Below are positions 56,685-64,000 of a stretch of DNA of 64,000 nt, piece by piece (within the stretch, counting starts at the first letter, position 1; each line of letters begins with the position of its first letter). Source of the DNA: Burkholderiaceae bacterium. GTDB taxonomy: Bacteria > Pseudomonadota > Gammaproteobacteria > Burkholderiales > Burkholderiaceae_C. The notes under the pieces are model-generated. The model saw only the letters and a program-made list of their open reading frames with translations, was not told the origin of the DNA and made no database searches. The DNA is taken from contig JAKLLA010000008.1 of assembly GCA_023150375.1 (NCBI GenBank), positions 1 to 64,000 of the forward strand, given 5' to 3'. The position numbers were made by a program, and so were the translations under genes.

Positions 56685-57977
56685 ATGGCGAAACCGGTTA
56701 TGCACATGCCGGAATGCGTCGGGCGTCGGTTCGCGCGGCTGCGCGCGCGCTGCGCACGCGTGCCGGCGCCGCTGACGGCCGCGGCGCTGGCCCTGGCCGG
56801 GGTGGCCTGCGCCGGCCCGCCGGAGGGAAGTGGCGGGCCCTCTGGGGCGCTGCTGCCCCGGGCGGCGCAGCCTTCCGCCGCCGCCTCGGCGGACATACCG
56901 GCCGTGGCTGCGGCAGCGGGGCCGGCGTCGGGTGTGGCGGTCAGCCCCGCCGCCGGCGCGTCGGCCGTGCCGCTGCGGCTGCGCTGGATGCGCGTGCCGC
57001 GCGTCATCGGGCGCATCGACGCGCCATCGCTCGGCCTGATCGTCAACCTGGACGACCCTTATTCGGTGCAGGTCGGCGAGCGCTATGCCGCCCGGCGCGG
57101 CATCCCGCCCGAGCAGGTGCTGCGCGTGCACCTGCCGCGCCAGCCGCGCCTGTCGCAGGCGCAGGCGGCCGAACTGCGCGAGGCGGTGGAGCGCCACTTC
57201 GGGCCGCAGGTTCAGGGTCTGGCGCTGGCCTGGGTGCAGCCCTACGCGGTGGAGTGCCAGTCGATCACCGCCGTGCTGACCCTGGGCTTCGATCCCCAGC
57301 TCTGCCGCAACCCCTGCGGCAAGCCCGCGGCCTCGCGCTACTTCGATTCGGCCAGCGGCGCGCCCTGGCGTGACCTGGCGCTGCGTCCGTCGATGCTGCT
57401 GGCCGCCGGCGGGGCCGAACAGGCGCTGGCGCTGATCGAGCGGGGCATCGCGGCCGACGCCAGCCTCGGCCTGCGCGGCGGCCTGCCGGCGCAGGCCTGG
57501 TTCATGGCCACGCGGGACGCGGCGCGCAGCGTGCGGCTGCCGCTGTTTCCGCCGCCGACGCTGCTGCGCGGCGCGGGCGTGCGCACCCAGCTCGGCGTGG
57601 GCGACCTGCCCAGGTCGGCCGATCGCCTGCTGCTGCTGCAGACCGGCGCGGCCCGCCTGCAGGGGCTCGAGGCGTTGCCCTGGCTGCCCGGGGCGCTGGC
57701 CGACCACCTGACCTCCTTCGGCGGCCAGCTCGACGGCGCCAGCGGCCAGACGCCGGCGACCGCCTGGATCGATGCCGGTGCCACCGCCAGCTACGGCACC
57801 GTCAGCGAACCCTGCAACCACCCTGGCAAGTTTCCCCATCCGCAGCTCGCGCTGCTGCACTACCTGCAGGGCAGCAGCGCCCTGGAGGCCTACTGGAAAA
57901 GCGTCAAGTGGCCGCAACAGGGCCTGTTCGTCGGCGAGCCCCTGGCCGCGCCCTTTGCCCGTCCGGCGGCGCCCTGA
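56685..57977 (+). CDS. TIGR03790 family secreted protein
   Basis: 430 residues. The N-terminus has a hydrophobic stretch ending ALALAGVACAG, a possible signal or lipoprotein sequence, then an Ala/Pro-rich linker. Conserved blocks of the family are LIVNLDDPYSVQVGERYAARRGIPPEQV, near residue 120, GATASYGTVSEPCNHPGKFP, and the C-terminal YLQGSSALEAYWKSVKWPQQGLFVGEPLA (each read in parts). Function is not known. GGAGG lies nine bases before ATG 56685. It is divergent from an IclR gene and has no other partner. Confidence 0.82.
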   Translation: MAKPVMHMPECVGRRFARLRARCARVPAPLTAAALALAGVACAGPPEGSGGPSGALLPRAAQPSAAASADIPAVAAAAGPASGVAVSPAAGASAVPLRLRWMRVPRVIGRIDAPSLGLIVNLDDPYSVQVGERYAARRGIPPEQVLRVHLPRQPRLSQAQAAELREAVERHFGPQVQGLALAWVQPYAVECQSITAVLTLGFDPQLCRNPCGKPAASRYFDSASGAPWRDLALRPSMLLAAGGAEQALALIERGIAADASLGLRGGLPAQAWFMATRDAARSVRLPLFPPPTLLRGAGVRTQLGVGDLPRSADRLLLLQTGAARLQGLEALPWLPGALADHLTSFGGQLDGASGQTPATAWIDAGATASYGTVSEPCNHPGKFPHPQLALLHYLQGSSALEAYWKSVKWPQQGLFVGEPLAAPFARPAAP

Positions 57978-58050
57978 TGCCCCATCTCAGTGCTTACCCG
58001 GGGGTGGATGTACCGCGGTGCACCATGACAGTTAAGTGAAAGCATCGCGG

Positions 58051-58059
58051 TGGTACAGT
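58051..58059 (+). promoter_or_regulatory. Extended -10 promoter of sucA
   Basis: TGGTACAGT (TG-n-TACAGT), about 145 bp before the sucA start, with TTAAGT as a weak -35 at 58032-58037. It implies a leader of about 135 bases. Confidence 0.4.
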
Positions 58060-58204
58060 GCGCCCCGTGATTCTGTAGGCCCTTCCCGTCCCTTCACTGG
58101 CAACAGTCGACGCGGGTCGCAATCCGCTAACCGGTCCAGCCGTGTCGCGGAAGGTTGTTCAACCCATCTCAGTCCCGGGCACCGGGGCGGAAGGTGAGCG
58201 AAAG

Positions 58205-61060
58205 ATGATGCAGCAGTACAGGTCGAACTCCCATCTCTTCGGGGGCAACGCGCCCTACGTCGAAGAGATGTACGAGGCCTATCTCGACAACCCGGGCTCC
58301 GTGCCCGACAACTGGCGCGACTACTTCGACGCGCTGCAGAACGTGCCTGCGGTCGACGGCAGCGATGCCCGCGACGTGGCGCACGCCCCGGTGGTCGAGT
58401 CCTTCGCGCAGCGCGCCAAGGCCAACGCCTTCGCCTCCAAGGCCAGCTCCGCCGATCTGGCGGTGGCCCGCAAGCAGGTCCATGTCCAGTCGCTGGTTGC
58501 CGCCTACCGCAACGTCGGCGCACGCTGGGCCGACCTCGACCCGCTCAAGCGCACCGAGCGCCCCAAGATTCCCGAACTCGAGCCGGCGTTCTACGACCTG
58601 ACCGAGTCCGACATGGACATCACGTTCTCGGCGGCCAACACCTATTTCTCGAAGGCCGAGAACATGACCCTGCGGGAGATCCTGCAGGCCCTGCGTGAAA
58701 CCTACTGCCACACCATCGGGGCAGAGTTCATGCACATCACCGACCAGACGCAGAAGCGCTGGTGGCAGCAGAAGCTCGAGAGCATCCGCTCCAAGCCCAG
58801 CTTCAGCGTCGAGCAGAAGAAGCACATCCTCGACCGCCTGACCGCGGCCGAAGGCCTGGAGCGCTTCCTGCACACCAAGTACGTCGGCCAGAAGCGCTTC
58901 TCGCTCGAAGGCGGCGAGAGCTTCATCGCCGCGATGGACGAGCTGGTGCAGCGTGCCGGCGAGCAGGGCGTGCAGGAGATCGTCATCGGCATGGCCCACC
59001 GCGGCCGCCTGAACGTGCTGGTCAACACCCTGGGCAAGATGCCCAAGGACCTGTTCGCCGAGTTCGAGCACACTGCGCCGGAAGACCTGCCCGCCGGTGA
59101 CGTCAAGTACCACCAGGGCTTCAGCTCCGACATCTCCACCGAAGGCGGGCCGGTGCACCTGAGCCTGGCGTTCAACCCTTCGCACCTCGAGATCGTCAAC
59201 CCGGTGGTCGAGGGCTCGGTGCGCGCCCGCCAGGACCGTCGCGGCGACAAGGTCGGTGCCCAGGTGCTGCCGGTGCTGGTGCACGGCGACTCGGCCTTCG
59301 GCGGCCAGGGCGTCAACCAGGAAACCCTGATGCTGTCGGAAACCCGTGGCTACACCACGGGCGGCACGGTGCACCTGATCATCAACAACCAGATCGGCTT
59401 CACCACCAGCGACCCGCGCGACCTGCGCTCCACGCTGTACTGCACCGACATCGTCAAGATGATCGAGTCGCCGGTGCTGCACGTGAACGGCGACGACCCC
59501 GAGGCGGTCGTGCTGGCCACGCAGCTGGCCCTCGAGTTCCGCATGACCTTCCGCAAGGACGTCGTGGTGGACATCATCTGCTTCCGCAAGCTGGGCCACA
59601 ACGAGCAGGACACCCCCGCGCTGACCCAGCCGCTGATGTACAAGAAGATCGGCGGTCATCCCGGCACCCGCAAGCTCTACGCCGACAAGCTGGCTGCGCA
59701 GGGCCTGGGCGAGTCGCTGGGCGACGACATGGTCAAGGCCTACCGCGCCGCGATGGACGCCGGCCGGCACACCGGCGACCCGGTCATCAGCAACTTCAAG
59801 AGCAAGTACGCGGTCGACTGGCTGCCCTTCCTCGGCAAGAAGTGGACCGATGCGGCCGACACCGCCGTGCCGCTGACCGAGTGGAAGCGCCTGGCCGAGC
59901 GCCTGACCAGCATCCCCGCCAGCGTGAACATGCACCCGCTGGTCAAGAAGGTCTACGACGACCGCGCCGCCATGGGCCGCGGCGAGATCAACGTCGACTG
60001 GGGCATGGGCGAGCACATGGCCTTCGCCACCCTGGTGGCCGCCGGCTACCCGGTGCGCCTGTCCGGCGAGGACTGCGGCCGCGGCACCTTCACCCACCGC
60101 CACGCGGTCATCCACGACCAGAAGCGCGAGAAGTGGGACGAAGGCACCTACATCCCGCTGCAGCACGTGGCCGACAACCAGGCCGAGTTCACCGTCATCG
60201 ACTCCATCCTGTCCGAAGAGGCGGTGCTGGGCTTCGAGTACGGCTACGCCTCGGCCGAGCCGAACACGCTGACCATCTGGGAAGCCCAGTTCGGCGACTT
60301 CGCCAACGGCGCGCAGGTCGTGATCGACCAGTTCATCGCCTCCGGTGAAGTGAAGTGGGGCCGCGTCAACGGCCTGACGCTGATGCTGCCGCACGGCTAC
60401 GAAGGCCAGGGCCCCGAGCACAGCTCGGCCCGCCTGGAGCGCTTCATGCAGCTGGCCGCCGACACCAACATGCAGATCGTGCAGCCGACCACCGCCTCGC
60501 AGATCTTCCATGTGCTGCGTCGCCAGATGGTGCGCCCGCTGCGCAAGCCGCTGGTGATCTTCACGCCCAAGTCCCTGCTGCGCAACAAGGACGCCACCTC
60601 GCCGGTGGCCGAGTTCACCCGCGGCGAATTCCGCACCGTGATCGGCGAGCTCAACGAGTCGATCGACGCGGCCAAGGTCAAGCGCGTCATTGCCTGCTCG
60701 GGCAAGGTCTACTACGACCTGGTCAAGAAGCGCGAGGAGAAGAAGGCCAGCGACGTCGCCATCCTGCGCGTCGAGCAGCTCTACCCCTTCCCGCACAAGG
60801 CCTTCGGCGCGGAAATCAAGAAGTACCCCAACGCCACCGAGATCGTCTGGTGCCAGGACGAGCCGCAGAACCAGGGCGCCTGGTTCTTCGTGCAGCACTA
60901 CATCCACGAGAACATGCTCGACGGCCAGAAGCTGGGCTACGCGGGCCGGCCCTCGTCGGCGTCGCCGGCGGTGGGTTACGCCCACCTGCACCAGGAGCAG
61001 CAGAAGGCGCTGCTCGACCAGGCCTACGGCAAGCTCAAGGGCTTCGTCCTCAGCAAGTGA
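58205..61060 (+). CDS. sucA: 2-Oxoglutarate dehydrogenase E1 component
   Basis: 951 residues. The N-terminal E1o segment SHLFGGNAPYVEEMYEAYLDNPGSVPDNWRDYF (in parts) anchors it to the complex. The ThDP region includes GMAHRGRLNVL, the GHNEQDTPALTQP loop and GEDCGRGTFTHRHAVIHDQ. It decarboxylates 2-oxoglutarate in the TCA cycle and transfers succinyl to the lipoyl group of OdhB. I chose ATG 58205; ATG 58208 is equally possible. Upstream codons lack similarity. It is the first gene of sucA-odhB-pspC-like-lpdA. Confidence 0.96.
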   Translation: MMQQYRSNSHLFGGNAPYVEEMYEAYLDNPGSVPDNWRDYFDALQNVPAVDGSDARDVAHAPVVESFAQRAKANAFASKASSADLAVARKQVHVQSLVAAYRNVGARWADLDPLKRTERPKIPELEPAFYDLTESDMDITFSAANTYFSKAENMTLREILQALRETYCHTIGAEFMHITDQTQKRWWQQKLESIRSKPSFSVEQKKHILDRLTAAEGLERFLHTKYVGQKRFSLEGGESFIAAMDELVQRAGEQGVQEIVIGMAHRGRLNVLVNTLGKMPKDLFAEFEHTAPEDLPAGDVKYHQGFSSDISTEGGPVHLSLAFNPSHLEIVNPVVEGSVRARQDRRGDKVGAQVLPVLVHGDSAFGGQGVNQETLMLSETRGYTTGGTVHLIINNQIGFTTSDPRDLRSTLYCTDIVKMIESPVLHVNGDDPEAVVLATQLALEFRMTFRKDVVVDIICFRKLGHNEQDTPALTQPLMYKKIGGHPGTRKLYADKLAAQGLGESLGDDMVKAYRAAMDAGRHTGDPVISNFKSKYAVDWLPFLGKKWTDAADTAVPLTEWKRLAERLTSIPASVNMHPLVKKVYDDRAAMGRGEINVDWGMGEHMAFATLVAAGYPVRLSGEDCGRGTFTHRHAVIHDQKREKWDEGTYIPLQHVADNQAEFTVIDSILSEEAVLGFEYGYASAEPNTLTIWEAQFGDFANGAQVVIDQFIASGEVKWGRVNGLTLMLPHGYEGQGPEHSSARLERFMQLAADTNMQIVQPTTASQIFHVLRRQMVRPLRKPLVIFTPKSLLRNKDATSPVAEFTRGEFRTVIGELNESIDAAKVKRVIACSGKVYYDLVKKREEKKASDVAILRVEQLYPFPHKAFGAEIKKYPNATEIVWCQDEPQNQGAWFFVQHYIHENMLDGQKLGYAGRPSSASPAVGYAHLHQEQQKALLDQAYGKLKGFVLSK

Positions 61061-61201
61061 CCACCCCGCGTCGGGCCGGCAGCCGCTGCGCGGTCGGCCT
61101 GACCTCCCCGTGGCCGAGGTCGCGGGCCCGTGGCGGGCCCGCACCCGGCCGCAAGGCGCGGCGCGTCGAACCCCAGACGCACAAGACACCAGAGAAGCGA
61201 A

Positions 61202-62473
61202 ATGGCTATCGTTGAAGTCAAGGTCCCCCAGCTGTCCGAGTCGGTTGCCGAGGCAACCCTGCTGCAGTGGAAGAAGAAGCCCGGCGAGGCTGTGGCCGCC
61301 GATGAAATCCTGATCGAGATCGAGACCGACAAGGTCGTGCTCGAAGTCCCGGCGCCGTCGGCCGGCGTGCTGGCCGAGCTGGTCGTCGCCGACGGCGGCA
61401 CCGTGGTCAGCGACCAGCTGATCGCCAAGATCGACACCGAAGGCAAGGCCGGCGCCGCCGCGCCCGCGGCCGCCCCGGCCGCTGCGGCAGCTGCCCCGGT
61501 GGCGGCCGTGGCCGCCGCCCCGGCCGCCACCGGTGGCTCCAAGGGCGATGTGGCGATGCCCGCGGCCGCCAAGATCCTGGCCGAGAAGGGCCTGCAGCCC
61601 TCCGACGTGGCCGGCTCCGGCAAGGACGGCCGCGTCACCAAGGGCGACGCCCTGGCCGCCGGTGCCAAGCCCGCTGCCGCCGTGGCCGCGCCCGTCGCCG
61701 CCCCGGTGAACGCCGCGGTGGCCAAGCCGCTGCCCGCCGTGTCTGCCCCGGTGCCCGCCCAGAACCTGGGCGACCGCCCCGAGCAGCGCGTGCCGATGTC
61801 GCGCCTGCGCGCGCGCATCGCCGAGCGCCTGGTGCAGTCGCAGTCCACCAACGCCATCCTGACCACCTTCAACGAGGTGAACATGGCGCCGGTCATGGAC
61901 ATGCGCAAGCGCTTCCAGGACAAGTTCGAGAAGGAGCACGGCGTCAAGATCGGCTTCATGAGCTTCTTCGTCAAGGCGGCGGTGCACGCCCTGAAGAAGT
62001 ACCCGATCCTGAACGCCTCGGTGGACGGCAACGACATCGTCTACCACGGCTACTTCGACATCGGCATCGCGGTGGGCTCGCCGCGCGGCCTGGTGGTGCC
62101 CATCCTGCGCAACGCCGACCAGATGTCGTTTGCCGACATCGAGAAGAAGATCGCCGAGTTCGGCCAGAAGGCCAAGGACGGCAAGCTGGGCCTGGAAGAC
62201 CTGGCCGGCGGCACCTTCTCGATCTCCAACGGCGGCACCTTCGGCTCGATGCTCTCGACCCCGATCATCAACCCGCCGCAGTCCGCGATCCTGGGCGTGC
62301 ACGCCACCAAGGACCGCGCCGTGGTCGAGAACGGGCAGGTCGTGGTGCGCCCGATCAACTACCTCGCGATGTCCTACGACCACCGCATCATCGACGGCCG
62401 CGAAGCCGTGCTGGGTCTGGTGGCCATGAAGGAAGCGCTGGAAGATCCGGCCCGCCTGCTGTTCAACATCTGA
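61202..62473 (+). CDS. odhB: Dihydrolipoamide succinyltransferase (E2 of 2-oxoglutarate dehydrogenase)
   Basis: 423 residues. One lipoyl domain with Lys44 in ETDKVVLEV, an Ala/Pro linker, the E1/E3-binding domain (AMPAAAKILAEKGLQPSDVAGSGKDGRVTKGD in parts), and the acyltransferase core ending in SYDHRIIDGR with catalytic His394 and Asp398. It forms the 24-mer core of the complex. Start ATG 61202. Also called sucB. Confidence 0.96.
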   Translation: MAIVEVKVPQLSESVAEATLLQWKKKPGEAVAADEILIEIETDKVVLEVPAPSAGVLAELVVADGGTVVSDQLIAKIDTEGKAGAAAPAAAPAAAAAAPVAAVAAAPAATGGSKGDVAMPAAAKILAEKGLQPSDVAGSGKDGRVTKGDALAAGAKPAAAVAAPVAAPVNAAVAKPLPAVSAPVPAQNLGDRPEQRVPMSRLRARIAERLVQSQSTNAILTTFNEVNMAPVMDMRKRFQDKFEKEHGVKIGFMSFFVKAAVHALKKYPILNASVDGNDIVYHGYFDIGIAVGSPRGLVVPILRNADQMSFADIEKKIAEFGQKAKDGKLGLEDLAGGTFSISNGGTFGSMLSTPIINPPQSAILGVHATKDRAVVENGQVVVRPINYLAMSYDHRIIDGREAVLGLVAMKEALEDPARLLFNI

Positions 62474-62524
62474 ACGGCAGCCCCTGCGCACCGGGCCGGC
62501 TTGTCCGCCGTCAAGCACACACAG

Positions 62525-62546
62525 CGTGAAGTGCTTCACGATCGGA
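62525..62546. promoter_or_regulatory. CRP-like palindrome between odhB and the PspC gene
   Basis: CGTGAA-GTGC-TTCACG, a perfect palindrome with GTGA-N6-TCAC, followed by ATCGGA. It matches the site at 22067-22088 in every position outside the 4-base centre. It lies 35 bp before the PspC-type gene, inside the odh operon. Confidence 0.5.
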
Positions 62547-62581
62547 ACACCGGCCCCCGGAGCGGGCCGCAGGAGTGAGCC

Positions 62582-62929
62582 ATGAGCCTGAGCGACGAAC
62601 TGCTGAAACTGGACCAGCTGCGCGAGCGCGGTGTCCTGACCCCGGCGGAATTCGAACAGGCCAAGCGCCGGCTGCTGGAGGCGGGCGAGCCGCCCCCGGC
62701 GGTGCAGGCGGTGAACCGATTGCGCCGTTCCAGCCGCGATCGCTGGCTGGCCGGCGTGTGCGGCGGGCTGGCCCGCGTGACCGGGGCCGAGGCCTGGGTC
62801 TGGCGGCTGCTCTTCGCGCTGCTGTTCTTCTTTGCCGGCACCGGTGTGCTGGTGTACCTGCTGATGTGGATCTTCGTGCCCGAGGAAGGCGCGGCAGATC
62901 CCGACTCCTTGACCCGGTCGACCCCCTGA
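62582..62929 (+). CDS. Small PspC-domain membrane protein with SHOCT-like N-terminus
   Basis: 115 residues. The first ~35 (ELLKLDQLRERGVLTPAEFEQAKRRLLEAG) form an SHOCT-like oligomerisation helix pair. The PspC domain follows (RSSRDRWLAGVCGGLARVTGAEAWVWRLLFALLFFF in parts), with one or two membrane segments ending WIFVPEE. PspC proteins take part in envelope stress sensing. AGGAG lies before ATG 62582. Its place between odhB and lpdA is unexpected; it may share the transcript. Confidence 0.85.
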   Translation: MSLSDELLKLDQLRERGVLTPAEFEQAKRRLLEAGEPPPAVQAVNRLRRSSRDRWLAGVCGGLARVTGAEAWVWRLLFALLFFFAGTGVLVYLLMWIFVPEEGAADPDSLTRSTP

Positions 62930-62968
62930 GCCTACGGGCCGCGGGGTCGCCAACGACAGGCTGAAACC

Positions 62969-64000
62969 ATGTCCAAGCAATTCGACGTCGTCGTGATCGG
63001 CGGCGGCCCCGGCGGCTACATCGCGGCCATCCGTGCCGCGCAGCTCGGCTTCAATGTCGCCTGCATCGACGAGTGGAAGAACGACAAGGGCGGCCCCGCC
63101 CCCGGCGGCACCTGCACCAACGTCGGCTGCATTCCCTCGAAGGCGCTGCTGCAGTCCTCCGAGCACTACGAGCAGGCCGCCCACCACTTCGGCGAGCACG
63201 GCATCACCCTCGACAACCTGAAGATGGATGTCGCGAAGATGGTCGGCCGCAAGAACACGGTGGTCAAGCAGAACAACGACGGCATCCTCTACCTGTTCAA
63301 GAAGAACAAGGTCAGCTTCTTCCACGGCCGTGGCAGCTTCGCCAAGGCGGTCGAAGGCGGCTACGAGGTGAACGTCGCCGGCGCCGCCAACGAGACGCTC
63401 GTGGCCAAGAACGTCATCGTCGCCACCGGCTCCAACGCCCGTGCGCTGCCCGGTGCCGCCTTCGACGAGGAGAAGATCCTCTCCAACGACGGCGCGCTGC
63501 GCATCGGCGCCGTGCCGGCCAAGCTCGGCGTGATCGGCTCGGGTGTCATCGGCCTGGAGATGGGCTCGGTGTGGCGCCGCCTCGGCTCGGAAGTGACCAT
63601 CCTCGAAGCCATGCCCACCTTCCTGGCTGCCGCCGACGAAGGCGTCGCCAAGGAAGCGCTGAAGGCCTTCCAGAAGCAGGGTCTGAAGTTCGAGTTCGGC
63701 GCGAAGATCTCCAAGGTCGACGCCTCGGGCGAAGGGGTGATCGTCAGCTATGCCAACGCCAAGGGCGAGGAGCAGACGCTGGCGGTGGACAAGCTGATCG
63801 TCTCGATCGGCCGCGTCGCCAACACCATCGGCCTGAACCCTGAGGCCGTCGGCCTGAAGCTCGACGAGCGCGGCGCCATCGTCGTCGACGACGAGTGCCG
63901 TACCAACCTGCCCGGCGTCTGGGCGGTGGGCGATGTGGTGCGTGGCCCGATGCTCGCGCACAAGGCCGAGGAAGAGGGCGTGGCGGTGGCCGAGCGCATC
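62969..64000 (+). CDS. lpdA: Dihydrolipoyl dehydrogenase (E3), partial at window end
   Basis: 344 codons are present and the gene runs off the window. FAD-binding [17 protein letters not shown], redox-active disulfide Cys49/Cys54 ([16 protein letters not shown]), NAD-binding [13 protein letters not shown] and the second FAD motif GVWAVGDVV are all visible. The His-Glu active site would lie beyond the end. It reoxidises the lipoyl arm of OdhB. Start ATG 62969, 39 bp after the PspC-type gene. Confidence 0.95.
   Translation, partial: MSKQFDVVVIGGGPGGYIAAIRAAQLGFNVACIDEWKNDKGGPAPGGTCTNVGCIPSKALLQSSEHYEQAAHHFGEHGITLDNLKMDVAKMVGRKNTVVKQNNDGILYLFKKNKVSFFHGRGSFAKAVEGGYEVNVAGAANETLVAKNVIVATGSNARALPGAAFDEEKILSNDGALRIGAVPAKLGVIGSGVIGLEMGSVWRRLGSEVTILEAMPTFLAAADEGVAKEALKAFQKQGLKFEFGAKISKVDASGEGVIVSYANAKGEEQTLAVDKLIVSIGRVANTIGLNPEAVGLKLDERGAIVVDDECRTNLPGVWAVGDVVRGPMLAHKAEEEGVAVAERI

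Noticed and set aside
58169-63961. A 1930-codon open frame on the minus strand across sucA, odhB and lpdA
   Set aside because: It is the antisense shadow of three well-identified genes in GC-rich DNA, has low-complexity Val/Gly/His/Arg composition and no recognisable domain.

Overview
The window is high-GC, tightly packed chromosomal DNA. Its synteny points to a betaproteobacterium of the order Burkholderiales, probably of the Leptothrix/Sphaerotilus/Rubrivivax or Comamonadaceae type. The markers are DUF3460-scpA, divergent metG/apbC, an fdsGBA-D formate dehydrogenase operon, a sigma-DUF3619-DUF3106-RDD block, ilvIHC-pssA-leuA, and sucA-odhB-lpdA. No rRNA, tRNA, CRISPR array or prophage was recognised. 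The assignment rests on gene order and protein family recognition, not on a database search.

Layout. 1-1225: a complete IS5-type insertion sequence next to a decayed ATPase remnant. 1.5-12.6 kb: a beta-helix lipoprotein, GMP reductase, a LysM-FecR protein coupled to a CHASE2-GGDEF-EAL c-di-GMP enzyme, a DyP peroxidase, scpA and a CYTH protein. 12.6-19 kb: a SulP permease, a GNAT acetyltransferase, metG and apbC. 18.6-21.9 kb: a subtilisin-like lipoprotein with a PrcB-like partner. 22.2-28.7 kb: a LysR regulator and a NAD-dependent molybdenum formate dehydrogenase. 28.8-30.5 kb: an iron alcohol dehydrogenase and a thioesterase. 30.5-41.9 kb: an operon-like run of five genes (TolC-like lipoprotein, periplasmic HlyD-type adaptor, 1766-residue repeat protein, membrane-anchored HlyD-type adaptor, M50 peptidase fused to an adaptor). 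42.4-45.2 kb: ettA, glnB, a LOG-family gene and dgkA. 45.6-48 kb: an ECF sigma operon. 48-54.5 kb: branched-chain amino acid genes with an apparent leucine attenuator before leuA. 54.7-58 kb: a PBP7-type peptidase, an IclR regulator and a TIGR03790-family protein. 58.2-64 kb: the 2-oxoglutarate dehydrogenase operon, with a small PspC-type gene between odhB and lpdA, cut by the window end.

The most unusual system is at 30.5-41.9 kb. A giant surface-type protein with an LEPR-like N-terminal signature and cadherin/Ig repeats is encoded with an outer-membrane channel and three adaptor modules, but no ABC or RND motor. The last gene joins a PqqD/RRE-like domain, an M50 intramembrane metalloprotease and an HlyD-type region. 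I infer a leader-recognising, protease-linked export or display system. Other notable items are the S8 protease/PrcB-like pair (recalling the dentilisin complex), the leaderless Leu-rich leader peptide before leuA, an in-frame palindromic insertion inside fdsA, and two copies of a CRP-like palindrome with a shared flank.
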